Source: Glossina fuscipes (Eukaryota > Arthropoda > Insecta > Diptera > Glossinidae). From it: a stretch of 64,000 nt of DNA. Both the position numbers and the translations under genes were made by a program. Shown one piece after another: positions 1 to 12,445 of this stretch. The notes under the pieces were generated by a model. It made no database searches. It was not told where the DNA came from and worked only from the letters and a program-made list of their open reading frames with translations. Positions within the stretch are counted from its first letter, which is position 1; every line of letters starts with the position of its first letter. Where the stretch lies: the NCBI RefSeq assembly GCF_014805625.2, contig NW_023998416.1, forward strand, positions 16,140,401-16,204,400. The letters are read 5' to 3'.

Positions 1-3000
1 AATCAAAGTGATTGATTAAATTTGACTTATCGTATGTATAATTAAAATCAATTCAACCAAAGACTGATCTCGTTGGTCAGAGATCGACTCATTTAAACGG
101 TAACCGACACACAAACTACTACGCATGCAAACAAATTCCTTGCACTGAGCTGATGAACTAAACGTGAATGAATGCAGCTCAGGCTACAATTACCAAGTGA
201 TTTGCAAGCGTTTTTGAGCAAAATATTTTTGTCTTGGAAGCGATTAGATTCGCATATGTTCGTCCGTGCAGAGTAAAAGCAACCAAGAAAATAATAATTT
301 TCAGCTTAGGCTAGTGCACCCCACGTATTCCTCGAACTTTGCCTCTTCCCCGATCGACGCATTCATATTTAATAGCTCGGCGCTTCACAGCTTCACAGTT
401 GAAAAGCCGCCAAAATTTGTCGATGTTTATTTCGCCTTCAAACCAGCAAAACTTCTGTCGCGATCAATCAAGGGAAAAAGATAAAATATACAGAGTAGAG
501 GAAAAACAAAAAATCAACACTGAGTAATATAAGCAAATGAAACAAAATGCAAACAATAAGAGTTCAAAATATGATAGGGATTGGAGAAAGGAGATAAATT
601 GGGAAATCTTTCTGTTTTCGCAACATCCAAAATGGACGTCAATCGCGCAAAGGTTGAGAATATGTTACTTAGTGAACAATGTTACACTGTGAACTAACAA
701 AAACACTATAATATATTGCCTTTATAAAAATAGCTTAGATATCGAGGTAAATTATTCAAACAAAGTAGTCAAACGAAACGTCAAAGTGAGTTTTACTTAA
801 TTGCGTTTTGCTGTACAAAAGGTCTACTCCCATAGCAATAAGTTTTTCTTACTTAAAATTCTTTTTGAGATTTGCGATAAAAAAAAATTCTATTGAAAAA
901 GCTGTAATAACCAACTTGATTGGCGCTATATTAATTAGTCTAATATATCTTCAAGTAGATTTTTGATCTCGCATATCCATTTCCCTAACATTTCCATCGT
1001 ACTTTCGATTTCTTTCACTCGTCTAAATGTTGTAACATGCAGTAGATTCTCCTATAAAGAGGTCTCACATAAGATATGTGTTTGCTTAATATTGCGGAAA
1101 AATTGTGGTTTGTTGTGATGTTCGTATCACACAATCCAAGAGCATAAACAATACTCTGGATGTGAAAAATGGGCATGAAATTTTAATTTCAATTTCCTTA
1201 ACCTAAATTAGGTATCCTTCCCCCGGTATTATATTTGCGGCTGCTGCCATCACATTCTATTGACATAACCATGAATGGCATAAATAGTCTTTAGGGAATT
1301 GTTTTCTGGCAAATTTATGACAGCCTCAATCAAATCGATAAAACGACAAATATGGTTTTAAAAACAAATCACACAAAACACATAAAAATCTTTTTCAATC
1401 AATGCATTACCGCATATACGGAACCCAGTTTTACTGTTAGACGACGTCTGCTAGCATGCAGAACGGACGACGCAGGCATTAAATGTCACGCTATTGCAAA
1501 TTGATGACTTTTGAATAAAGCCTGAAAAATCCTCAAATTCCTAAGTGTGTTAAGCCGAATATGTTCGTTTCGGTTCAGGTGCTGCGTTTAACGCGATCAG
1601 TGTCAGACACTGACAGAAAGTGCAGGCAACCAACGGCTAACGTGACTTTACTCGTGTGATTGTAAAACTTTAACAGTAAACAGTAAAGCTCATCAATTGT
1701 GATTTATAAGCATTCATTAAAACATGGCTATAGCATCGGTCGTGTTTCATGAAAATAACATTAAAAAAAAAAAGATAAACTAATCGATCACCAACTCGAT
1801 GTGGTTCGGATCGGATGGAAGAATGTACGACTTACTTTCAAAATAACAAAAAAAACTATGTATATATATAACCTATAAAACAGTAAATTTTTGCCTCAAC
1901 TGGTCGCTTTTTTTTTTGCTTCAGTTTTGTTTAGCTGCAAAGAGAAGAGATATTAAGGTATAAGAAAATCAGCTGCCAATAACGATAATGTGAATGTTGA
2001 TAATGCGTTGGTAGCACAACACTTGCTGTGCTATAATTGCTTCTGTGCACAGACTTTTTCAAACTTAACTGCTTTCTTGTCTGCGTTCTCAACGGTTGCA
2101 TTACTATCATCATAATCAGCATTCGCGGTCGTCATCTTCTGTTTGGTTGCAGACGTAAAGATACCAAAATTAATATCTGGTAACCAACAACTCAACATTG
2201 TTGTTGCTGTTATTATTGTTATTTGTGTTGTTTATTTGTAAAAGTGGTGTAGGCTCTTTTGTAAGACTTTATAGTTAGACCATGACATCGTCATTGCTGC
2301 TGCTGCTGCTGCTGTTTTATGCCTTTTTTTTTTTCTTTTCTTCCACAATTACGATTTTTATCGATTTGTTGTGGAAGTTGCTTTACCTTGATCCAACCTT
2401 AAGATGTTTTCTTTTTTCTTTCTAAGACGACTGAAAAGACTTTTCTTGTTGTTGTTACTGCTGTTGTTATTGTTGATTGTTGCTGGTATTGAAGGTGGCA
2501 ATGATTCAATTGTTTTCGTTTATGCTGCCATAAAAAAAAAGGCTACAAATGTGTTGCATAGTTTCCTTATTCTTTTCTTACTTGTCAGCATACGAACGCG
2601 TTTAACTGCGTACAATTTTCAAGATGTTTGTTTTGTTTTCCTTTTCTTCTCTTGCTTCAGGGTTGATGTTTTTCACGAAGCGAAAATCATGTAAAAAAAT
2701 GCCTTTTTATTTTAACTCATGAGAAGCCATTCGACTTTATTATTACTCATTAAAACGAAGAAAAATCAAATCAATCAAACATGATTACCTTCGAAAAGGG
2801 ATTCGTCTCGTCATTTCTTTGATGGCATGTTTCCCCCTAATTATGAAATGCGACTATTATTTTCTTCGTTGGCGTACTCAGGCGTAGCAGTTTTTTGATT
2901 TTAACTATGGTGCGTAGTCAACATGTAAAGTTAAAACACTTAAATCTTTCGGCCGATCGTTCGATCCACTATACTGCGGCCACCATCCCCCCATTTCTTT

Positions 3001-6000
3001 CTTTCTTCCTCTTTGCTACATTTCTTTCTGACCGTCACCGTTTTACCCGAATAAGTAACATTGTCACAAATATATTTACTGTTAATTTCAGATGACATAG
3101 AAGCAGCAAATGAGACTAACATTTCAGGCCAATTATTAACTGCATTTATTTTGCTACATTTCACTTCCTAGAGTGCAACTTCTTAAGATTCTTCATTTGA
3201 ACATTCGAACGTACGGCTAACTTTCACAACACAACAAGAACTATGTATTTAACCTATAAAACTGTTCATTTTTTCTTTTAGAGAAACTTAACAAATTTAT
3301 TACTTATTTTATGGTAGTAAGATATCAAAATTTATTCCTCCATTCCTGCATAATTTCCCAAACTTTGAAATGCTGACCACGTGCCTGGTTCAATAGGCTT
3401 AAGCCTACGCTTCCTTCTTTAATGGAATATTCCTGTTTGCAGGGTTTGTACTGTCCGTACTTCATTTTGAAAGTTATATACTATTTTTTAAGCGCTGCGC
3501 AATTCAGAAGTCGTGGCATAACGTTTTGTACTTTTGGTGAGAAAGCGAAACTGAAACTAGCAACACAATGTGACACTTACGGCGGCCTATATATGTGAGT
3601 GTCAAATAGGGAAAATCATCAGGTCATATTTTCCTCTTAATATTTTAACGTCTTGTCATCTTTGTTCTCTAGGGCATATGATATTTCGGCCTGCGTCGCC
3701 GGTCATAAATATATTCACTCAATGTTCAGTTGGCACAGTACGTTCGCGAATAAAATTCCGCACATCCTTTAGCTGCTTGAATCTTCGACAGGATACATTT
3801 TGTTCCAGTAATGGTCGGCATTTTTTCTTTGCTCACTAATGGGAATCGCCATTGTGTTCTATCATGCTAACTGAAATCTCTTGCATCCCGTATGCAGTCT
3901 TTTCGTCCCTTACTTGTTATTTAGGGACCCTATCATTTGCTTTTTTTTATATAAGATAATAATGCGGGAAGTTCCCCGCCCTCTCGTTAGATAACTTGGC
4001 AATGCCAAGTAAAAAATTTTCGATTTCGACCTATAGTCCCCGTTTTTATTACAAAAGTGCAATAGCAAAACAATAGTAGTAATGAATAAAATTTTTCAAG
4101 AAGCAAGAAGTGTTTATAAATAGCTTTTCAGTTATAAAACTATATGATGATGAAGACTTGCTATCAAATAAACGCAATTTCAAGCGCCGTATGTAAATAG
4201 CTGCACGGACCATCGAACTGTGTATAGAATAAGATTAAAATTACAAGCAAATATACGGTAGGAGATGCAACTTTTATTTTTGTGCAAGCCCTCTACTCCG
4301 TAACCAACAAGAAAAAAAAAAGTTTAGCAATAATTCTGCAGACCCTCATGAGCTGATTAGACGAAAGTTTAGAAAATTCATGCGACCCGCAATCTTTACG
4401 TAACGAATGTCTCTACTACCGACTGACAATTGTACATTCACCACAAGGCTGAACCGTGCTAGAGTTCCTTTTCTGCCACGATGACTTGCCTTTGTTTGCT
4501 AAGCCTCAAGAAAAATATTTCTTTGCCACGAGATTTTAGAATAGGGCTTAGATCCAAGTTTTATGAAAACTCAGTTTCAAAGAATCAGAGTCATCATAAA
4601 TGTTTTGGGATGTTATTTACGACTTTAACGAGTTCAATGGATGCTTTAAACTTTGGAGAATCTTTGGGAAAGCGACTTCATTATCTGCGAGAAATTTTTT
4701 TCTTGTACATTTCCAACTTTTTGCCAAGCGATTCGCAAAGATGTCAAATAAGTCCCCGCTGGGTAGTTATATGGACTATGGCGGTCGCTTTATAACTTTT
4801 TTAATCTGCTGAAAGGTCTTTACAAAGTGTTCAGGTTCATTTGAAGCATTTTTAAATAAAAATACGTTAGTGAAACTGCGCCGAGACGACTAAGTTAAGT
4901 AGATATGAAGCGGAGAGTGATTCGAAAGCAGGAGTTGAAATTTTTCTCTCGCCAATCACACAAAAATCAATATTTTTAAAATCTGCCCACATTTCATTAG
5001 CTATGGCCAGGCAGGTAGATTAGATGTTTTTACGTTTTTTTATATTCTATTCGGGAGCAATTACGCTGCTTGCCGCAGAGTCCCTTAAGTTAATGACGCC
5101 TTGCGAGAGTTGCTTCGTTACTACAACTTGTTAATATTTTTCAAAAATAATTGCTTTTAGTGTTCATCAAATGTATGCTAAATAACTTGCTCGATCTTTA
5201 TTATTCTCTATATTGTTCTAATAGATAAAGAGACGTTGCCTTTTGAATGCATCGGAATAATCTTTACAGGGCCGACTGCTAACTCAGTACCACGCTTCAT
5301 GTGGTCAATCAGATGGTCAAGAGACCCCTTCTCAATTAAATATAATCGCCCAACCTTTCATTGATTAAGCTTAATTGGAAGCAAGCACGTGCTTGCTTAT
5401 TTTTTGACGACCATAACGGCAGATTTGTCTGATATTTTCACACCCAATGGTAAAAAAATCGTTTTAATGCACTTAAAATAAATGCTTGCCGTCTTGCTTC
5501 TATATGCAAATTATACATATATAATATATAGGGATTTTCGATACGATATTTCTAAATTATTTCTAACAGTTGAATGATTTTGACGAAGTCGTTTAACCAT
5601 CTTAATGCGGCGCAGCTCTCTAATACTCAATGATATTTGTACATGTATGTATGTGTGCATTTGTATTTATGACCTAACGGATTCATGAAATTTTTAGTTA
5701 ACATCATTCTTTGGCCGGGTATGTTCATCGCCAGTTGGTTGCTGTGTTACCAGAAAATGACTGTAACACAAAATGACACAAAAAAATAAAAACGGAGAAA
5801 ACCCAAATAAATGGATATATATATATATATATATACAGGCAAAAAACAGCTTCAACTACTTGTCTGTACGTGAATGTGTAAAGGACAAACAGACGTATGC
5901 ACCAAATGTATGCATGTGCATGGCCCCCAGTAGATCTTGTCAGCCTTGACTCTTTTTACGCGACATGCCTGCAAGATTTTCTTGCACATTGTTGCAAATG

Positions 6001-6051
6001 CTACATTAGTTTATGTCTATGTGTGCTTATACATACATTTATACTTGTTTA

Positions 6052-6130
6052 ACCATCATCATCATCGTCATCATCATTATCATCATCATCATCATCATCG
6101 TCGTTATCATTATCTTGAACATCATCATCA
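6052..6130. repeat. (ATC)n microsatellite, interrupted
   Basis: Trinucleotide repeat of CAT/ATC units with scattered single-base interruptions, read directly from the sequence. It creates a histidine-rich open frame on the + strand that I regard as spurious. Confidence 0.9.
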
Positions 6131-7329
6131 GCACGCTCCGTTTCTTCTCCGCCAACCATTAATGTGCTAAATGTTGTTTGCTGTGACTGCAGTTACCACT
6201 TTTTATGAGCAGTGTCTTGATATTTTATGATTATGCCTCTTAATGGGTCGTTTGTGTACGACGATATCTTGCTGTGACTGTTTTTTTTTTTTTTTTTTTT
6301 GGCTCAGCATAATGTTCCCGTTGTGCTTATTCGCTAAACGGTGTAAGCGCGCATACAAACCTGCATAATTTCCTTAGTGATATACATGCTTGTCGGTCGA
6401 TTTAGTTCTTTGATTTGGTTTTTTCTATACGTCACTGTGTCTACTTGCAAAAATTCAAATGCCAATGAATGCATGCATCTAAATACAATGTTGTGGTGCG
6501 TTTGTTGTATCTTTTACTTACTATATAGTCTCGTCAGCTTCATTCTCTTGTCGTCATCAGCGTCATTTCATGTTCTTTGCTTATTGACAATAATTGTGAG
6601 CAAGCGCGCGTGTAAATTTGGACCATAACGTCTCAGTGTCGCCATTCGTTTAGCCAATATTGTCAGCGATTAAAAGCCGTTCTTTTCTTTTAGTAAATGG
6701 TGGCAACCATTCTACTAGTCATAAACATCAGTAGTATTGCTCCGATGTATGCTTGTTAACACAAATCGCAACGGACGTTCTTTTCTAACAATTTTCATTG
6801 AAAATTTATGTTCCAACTCTTTCATCGAAAACAAGAAACAACAAAAACACATACTTGAGCTTTTAATTTTAACCACAAAAATTGTTTTAAAAAAAATCTT
6901 ATAGAAAGCATTAGAGTTTCAAATATTTAACACCATTCATTTCAACGATCAATTAAGTTAATAACGTTGGCGCTAAAGAAAGGGGGAAAAAATGTTTAAA
7001 ACTTTTCTTTATTTATCAAACCGTTAAATGTTTAGCTCATCAAGCTGCAAATACCTCAATTCGTATGATATCTACTTTCTTGTACTTCTCGTATTTATCG
7101 AAAATTTTAACACTTTTCTTGATAATTTAGAATAGGAGTGGAGCGTATTCATATCTGAATTAAGCCATAAAAAGTGCGGTTTGATTGCCTAACAAAAGCA
7201 ATCAAGAACGCAGAAGTCTGCAAAAGCCAATCTTGAAAACATTATTCTGCCATTTCTTGAGATGGAAACAGTGAACAATAATTCAAAAATCCCGTATATG
7301 CATATTCAAATGGAAACAAGTAAGTGAAA

Positions 7330-7600
7330 CGATTCGAACCATTTTCAATAGCGCCTGTCTTTGGATCCAAAACACATCGATGTGTCAAACTTCATCAAAA
7401 TATCTGAAAAGTTACAAATTGCAGGTTGAATAAAAGACTACATGACAGACGGGCAAACAAGCTTAGATCGATCTATTTTGAGACTGATTGTGAAACGATC
7501 GATATAATAAAAGTTGCGCCTACGTCAAGCTCTTCTAGGTGTCGTATACATCGGCACAAGGTGATTTTACCCTTAGACCATAAGTGATTCCTTCCAAACT
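7330..7600 (+). repeat. Dispersed repeat family A, copy
   Basis: This copy shares the ordered landmarks of a family seen many times in the window: a TTTTCAATAGCG-like block, TTCATCAAAATATCT, a run of GACAGACGGGCAAAC type, AAGCTTAGATCGATC, then ATAATAAAAG and a block ending near a 'GCACAAG' motif. The copy is diverged and has no long coding potential. The family resembles the short non-autonomous elements common in fly genomes. I cannot assign it to a named superfamily. Confidence 0.6.
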
Positions 7601-7908
7601 GGATCAAGGAAATGATAACGAACAAATATACATATATAAATGAAGGTTCTAATATACCTTTAAACTGAACGTAGAACTTAGAATTTATAATATGACAATT
7701 GACGCTGGAGTTAAGGCTATAAATATTGGCTGAAACCAGTGAAAATAGTCCATCGATATTCAGATCAAATAATTCGAACATGTTATTTGATTTATATATT
7801 CTTTACTTATTGCGATTTCTTTACTTTTTTAGATCGAAGACGACAGTCGTTGCAAAATATTTGGTAAATTTCATTTGAACATTGTTAATTTTTATTTTGT
7901 AGGCTGAC

Positions 7909-10900
7909 ATGCACCTGGAAAGTACAATATTGGTGCCAGCACTCGGTCTACCACCACCGCCTCCTCATCAACCTCTTCCAGCCAGTGTAGTCAAGCATCG
8001 TAACGAACAGCCTGACATTCCAACAACAAAGAAACCAAAAAGCCTCGATGAGGCTCTCGCATACCAGCTTGAGTATCAACATTATCAGTCGCTCATGTAT
8101 AGCGCTCATTGCGCTCAACAACAAAGGGTTGCAGCAGCAGCCGCCAATCAGATGTCCGCCTTTCGGCCGTGGCCGCAACCTAAGACTTTTCAACATGCTT
8201 ACAATGCGGTTACGGCAGCAGCCCTTTCGACACTGCCGTACCTGAGCCAGGAACCCCCAGTATTGCAGAATCCGGAACGTGTGGTGCGTAGCAGCGATCG
8301 CGAAAGATTCGAGCGCACCTATCAACCGAACGTCGCTTTGGCTCCTCGTAAAAGCATTTTGTCGCAAGACCGTGAAAAAGAGCAGCGCGAATTCCGCGAA
8401 CGTGAACGTGAAAGAATTGATCGAGAACGAGCGCGAGAAATAGAGCGTGAACGTTCACGAGAAAGAGAGAGAGAAAGAGAACTGGAAAGAGAACGAGAAC
8501 TGCAAAGAAAGCATCTACAGCAACACCAACACGAACAGCTGCAACAACAGAAAGCCATTCACACTACTCATGGTAGTGTAGTTGTTTGCGACACCGATAT
8601 ACAAATAAAACAGGAACGGGCACCAACGCCCACTGAAATGTCCTCAATTTCCCCGCCTGTGGGTCACACAAATGGTGACGAAAGGCAAAGCCATGCAGAT
8701 TCTCTTGGAGAGGAAGCTACCATATCCATGATTTCACCCTTAGCCTTAAATCGTAGTCAATCATCATCAATTCAACATCAACAACATCCAAGACGTCATG
8801 CATCAGCTTCTTCGTCATCATCGTCGACCTGTTCATCAACACCACCTCAACCTGCCCTGCATCCGAAGGCCCACAGTCACACTAGTAGCAACCAAAAGCA
8901 CGCACAGCCACAAAGGAGCCAACATGTGGTAGGCTTGCCTCCACAGCAATATATGCGACAATCACCATCGCCTACCGTTGCTTTGAGCTGTAATAATTCC
9001 AATTGCAGTAATCCACGCAGTACACCCGAAGAATTCGGCGGATCTAATGAAATCACCTCATCAACCTCACCGTTACCCAATCATCTTCAACAACAGCAAC
9101 AGCCTCAACTCAACAACGCTCAAACGATAATAGCAACAGTAAATCACCACAATAAATTATTGCCCTCTTCGGCAGCTATTAGCTACGGTGCTAATCATAA
9201 CAATCACAACGAATTGACTGGACGTATACGCATCAGCAAAAATTTAATTAATCAAAACAATATACTAAGATCTCCTACACCTCCCCCACCTACAACTACT
9301 ACAACACCAAATCAACATCTTCATCAATCACAGCAACAACAGCAATATGAATATTTCAAACAAAATCAAAAGCATTACCACCATCAGCATCAGCCTCATC
9401 AACCGTTGACAACACATCCCACCCATCATCAGCATCAGCAGCAACATCATCATCATCACCACAACGTACAGAATCAGCAACAATCGCCTTCACCTACACA
9501 GTCTTCCGGCAACAGTAATACGGGTCTTAATTTAAGCACAAATGCTACGCTGACTACAACAGCTCAACATAGTAAATCTTATTTTCACCCTTCATCGCAT
9601 GCGTACACAAACCAAATTCCAGCACATCCGCCACCAAACGGTCGCTCGGCAATGATAAACAGTGAATTCGAATTGTCTACCGACACGGATGATGAAAGTG
9701 TTAATGATGGCGAACCTGATAGTAGCAATAGTCTAACACCGTGGGACTTGGCAACGGAAGCGCTAAGAGATTCACGTCCCAAAGATCGCGGACGTTTGCT
9801 AAACATGTTGCAAAGAATTTTAAATGAAAATCAACACTATCGTATTCAAAATCAACAACTCAAAGAGTTGCTTGAGTTACGAAATGAACAGATTAGTAAA
9901 CTTAATCACGATTTGCAAGTTTGTCGACGTCAGCTAGACTCACTTCAGCTAAATCACACGCATGGTAATGGCTTAATTGCGAAACAGGTGCTTAAGAACA
10001 GTGAGGAACAGATGCTTCTACGAGTTCCACTGAAAAAATCACAACGTCGTGAACCTGGAAAGTACGAGATAATTTCGAATGAAACAAATAAAAGAATTGT
10101 TAACCATTCGAATCAGAATGGTGAACTGTTCATGGAGCGTGATTATTGCCAGACAAACAATTGTCAACAAGAAAAATTTTATCAACACAATGTTACCAAG
10201 GAAAGGGAGCATGATAATGTACAGCTTAATTGTATAAAGCGGGAGGTTAGTGAAAATATTGAAGAAGATGAAGAAATGGCGAATATACAGGAACTGACAC
10301 TAGGGAAAGATCAAGCAGAAAGCACGCGTAAACCTACAGAAGAAAACGAAGCTAGCGCGTCTGATTCCGAACAAGAAGAAATGGAAGACCAAGACATGAC
10401 TGATCCTTCATCAGCTAATCGTCGCAAAATTTCGAATCACCGACACAATTATTGTGCCGAACGTCGCGAAGAAGACAAGGTCTCACAAAACTATAACAGT
10501 CAGAAAGATCATAGCGAAGGGGAACGCGACGAAGATGAAGACGAGGATGAAGATGACAATGATGAACCAATTTCTCCAAATCATGTACAAGCCCCACACT
10601 GTCAGAGCATAGGACAACCGCCAACGGCCACCACACCGTTATCTCCTGATTCAGCAGCTACGGCTGGGCAACTTTTCGACAGTAGTAACAGTAGTGACGA
10701 GACTTCAATGAAAAAAGCCCAAATGAGTGCCTCTAACGCTCTGGCCAAAATGAATGATGAAGTCAACACCGAAAATAGAGAAAGTAGAGAGGAAGGAGGG
10801 GAAAAAAATTATCACCGTCACCGTAACAATAACAATAATATTATATCAGAAAACGAAGCCGAAGGCGATGATAAGGATAATACAAATAACCATCAAGATA

Positions 10901-11091
10901 AGAGGCAGCATGGGGGAGCTTACGTACAGAAAAAATCTGTCATAAAAAATTCCGCTTCCAAAATTTTATCAGCAGTTCCGCCTACGCCAACTGCTACTGC
11001 TACTACCACGGTTGTGCTGGCAACAAAAGCCAGCAAAAAACAAACGCCTACAACGAACAATGACATAGAAATCAAACAGGAATATGTATAA
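7909..11091 (+). CDS. Large low-complexity coiled-coil protein, 1060 aa; candidate debra (dbr) orthologue
   Basis: One uninterrupted exon encodes 1060 residues. The ATG at 7909 follows a splice acceptor (AG at 7901-7902) and an in-frame TAG, so it is the natural start. In order: a proline-rich N-terminus (about residues 14-25); an Arg/Glu-alternating, probably helical stretch (about 155-215); Ser-, His- and Gln-rich tracts (about 290-530); a compact conserved-looking block that starts with LTPWDLATEAL at residue 609 and continues as a leucine-rich heptad segment to about 682, likely a coiled coil; then an acidic, low-complexity C-terminal half with an Asp/Glu run near residue 875. Three sites fit the SUMO consensus psi-K-x-E: K234, K777 and K1056. 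No catalytic domain is visible. Length, composition and neighbourhood (Naprt and Pus10, near the tip of 2L in Drosophila as I recall) make Debra, a protein linked to Slimb-dependent lysosomal degradation of Ci, a plausible identity. I could not verify this by alignment. The gene is certain; its name is not. Confidence 0.88.
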   Translation: MHLESTILVPALGLPPPPPHQPLPASVVKHRNEQPDIPTTKKPKSLDEALAYQLEYQHYQSLMYSAHCAQQQRVAAAAANQMSAFRPWPQPKTFQHAYNAVTAAALSTLPYLSQEPPVLQNPERVVRSSDRERFERTYQPNVALAPRKSILSQDREKEQREFRERERERIDRERAREIERERSRERERERELERERELQRKHLQQHQHEQLQQQKAIHTTHGSVVVCDTDIQIKQERAPTPTEMSSISPPVGHTNGDERQSHADSLGEEATISMISPLALNRSQSSSIQHQQHPRRHASASSSSSSTCSSTPPQPALHPKAHSHTSSNQKHAQPQRSQHVVGLPPQQYMRQSPSPTVALSCNNSNCSNPRSTPEEFGGSNEITSSTSPLPNHLQQQQQPQLNNAQTIIATVNHHNKLLPSSAAISYGANHNNHNELTGRIRISKNLINQNNILRSPTPPPPTTTTTPNQHLHQSQQQQQYEYFKQNQKHYHHQHQPHQPLTTHPTHHQHQQQHHHHHHNVQNQQQSPSPTQSSGNSNTGLNLSTNATLTTTAQHSKSYFHPSSHAYTNQIPAHPPPNGRSAMINSEFELSTDTDDESVNDGEPDSSNSLTPWDLATEALRDSRPKDRGRLLNMLQRILNENQHYRIQNQQLKELLELRNEQISKLNHDLQVCRRQLDSLQLNHTHGNGLIAKQVLKNSEEQMLLRVPLKKSQRREPGKYEIISNETNKRIVNHSNQNGELFMERDYCQTNNCQQEKFYQHNVTKEREHDNVQLNCIKREVSENIEEDEEMANIQELTLGKDQAESTRKPTEENEASASDSEQEEMEDQDMTDPSSANRRKISNHRHNYCAERREEDKVSQNYNSQKDHSEGERDEDEDEDEDDNDEPISPNHVQAPHCQSIGQPPTATTPLSPDSAATAGQLFDSSNSSDETSMKKAQMSASNALAKMNDEVNTENRESREEGGEKNYHRHRNNNNNIISENEAEGDDKDNTNNHQDKRQHGGAYVQKKSVIKNSASKILSAVPPTPTATATTTVVLATKASKKQTPTTNNDIEIKQEYV

Positions 11092-11151
11092 TTAAGGAAT
11101 AATCACAAATTTCATTATTTCACTCGTAAAAAAAGCCAATATTAGACTAAT

Positions 11152-11155
<4 letters not shown>

Positions 11156-11190
<35 letters not shown>
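11156..11190 (+). repeat. Poly(A) tract in the presumed 3' UTR
   Basis: A 35-base run of A lies 65 bp after the stop codon of the 1060-aa gene. It is genomic, so it could prime oligo-dT internally and give false 3' ends in cDNA data. Confidence 0.85.
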
Positions 11191-11192
<2 letters not shown>

Positions 11193-11377
11193 AAAGGAAG
11201 AAAACTTTCGCAGTACAGCTTTGAAGACAACACCAACTTGACACTCGGCATAATAATTTTGCAAACAAATTTTCAATATTTTTTTAATGCAAAATACTCT
11301 CTATCTTTAGACTTTTTTTTTTTTTTCTTAATTCTTATGTAATTTTTTGGAAGGAGTTCTGTTTACTCTCTTTTTTT

Positions 11378-11383
11378 AATAAA
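11378..11383 (+). terminator. Candidate proximal poly(A) signal
   Basis: The first AATAAA hexamer downstream of the 1060-aa gene, about 290 bp past the stop, in a T-rich context. Further AATAAA motifs follow over the next 10 kb, so the real 3' end may be more distal. Confidence 0.35.
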
Positions 11384-12119
11384 TTTTGCAAACTTTAAAA
11401 GCTTTGCTTTTTTAAAAGCTTTATATTATAACCATAAATAAAAATTATTTAATTAGCGCATCATTAACTTTTTGTGTCTTTAGATGTAAGTACAAAAATT
11501 CCCTAAAAAAAATATTTTGTTTTTAAAACGAAAATTTTGAAAAAAAAAGAAAAAACTATTAAAATTAAAAAAAAACATAACAAAACAAGAAAAAAACCCC
11601 AATGCGATATTATATATAGATCTTAGCCATGAACTGTGAAATTGTAAAAATTATGAAAAATCGAAAAACCAACAAACATAACAATTTTGAGTTTATAAAA
11701 CTAAAAAAAAAAAAAAACCGTTTTTACCTTAAAAACTGTATAAGAAAGAAAAAAGGAAAATAAAAATACCATTAAGAAAAGATGCTTAAGCCCTCTCACC
11801 ATCTCTCTGTATTAGCTTAAACCTCAACAAATTAAGCAGTTGCAAGTAAAGGCTTGAAAAAAAATAAGAGTTTCGAGATGAAAATTCATTTAACCATACA
11901 AAGAGGAAAGTCACGATCGTAGCCTAAAAAAGCCTATGAACATAACCTCACAAAGATAATCGTTGAAAGAATTAATCAATCAATTGAAAAGATAGTAAAA
12001 TTTTTCTTTTCCATCTTTTTTATTCACTTATTTCATTTATTTTGTTTTATTTATTTTATTATTACATTAATATGCTTTTTCTTGTTTTTTTCTTGTTTCT
12101 CTCTTAAAAAATATGCATA

Positions 12120-12280
12120 TTATTATTATTATTATAATTAATCTAGCCAGAGATATAAATTGAAAGACTAAAGTCTTAAAGCACTGGTGTATCTGAGGCT
12201 ATTGACTTTATTAATAAAGAAATACAAGAATCAATAAAGAGAACTGTACCATATTTGAGATTTGATCCCATGATCACCTG
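12120..12280 (-). mobile_element. tRNA-derived SINE, minus orientation, diverged
   Basis: Read on the minus strand, the copy has a B-box-like block (GGGATCAAATCTC), the body ending in a CTCTGGC-like motif, and an (AAT)n tail at 12120-12140. The A-box half is missing or replaced where it meets the next copy. It is more diverged than the copies in the 26-27 kb and 62 kb regions. Confidence 0.65.
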
Positions 12281-12445
12281 AGGGGCCCGACAGGCAAAAG
12301 ATCTCGACTAACAACTCGATGGTGGCGGTGGTCAAATCTCACGTTCGATTGAGTTTGCAATAACACAGATAGTCTTATATGCTAGTACTTTAGTCTTTGA
12401 TTTTATTTCTCCTCCTACCTGAATTATAATAATAATAACAATAAA
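12281..12445 (+). mobile_element. tRNA-derived SINE, plus orientation, diverged
   Basis: The copy begins at an A-box-like GGGGCCCGACAGGCAAAAG, continues through CTCGACTAACAACTCGATGG and a B-box-like GGTCAAATCTC, and ends in an (AAT)n-type tail near 12430-12445. It lies head-to-head with the minus-strand copy just upstream. Confidence 0.65.

Larger units (their letters stand above)
1..7902. other. Non-coding upstream region of the large (+) gene
   Basis: No open reading frame here looks like a real gene. Those over 60 codons are low-complexity or match no family I know. The stretch is AT-rich with microsatellites: (TA)n near 5817, (ATC)n at 6052-6130 and a 20-T run at 6281-6300. A dispersed-repeat copy lies at about 7330-7600. 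The main gene's coding exon is preceded directly by a splice acceptor (TTTTGTAG ending at 7902), so part of this region is probably a 5' intron and may hide non-coding first exons. I cannot place a promoter with confidence. Confidence 0.6.

Noticed and set aside
2404..2694. 96-codon + strand frame with a long leucine run
   Set aside because: It is the translation of T-rich and (TTG)n sequence. The apparent signal-peptide look is a composition artefact, and there is no splice or homology support.
5937..6170. 77-codon frame with a histidine-rich stretch
   Set aside because: The histidines come from the (ATC)n microsatellite, and the rest has no protein character.
7948..9806. Several minus-strand frames of 60-139 codons
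   Set aside because: They are shadows antisense to the 1060-aa coding exon. Their Cys/Arg/Ser-rich content reflects the repetitive codons on the other strand.
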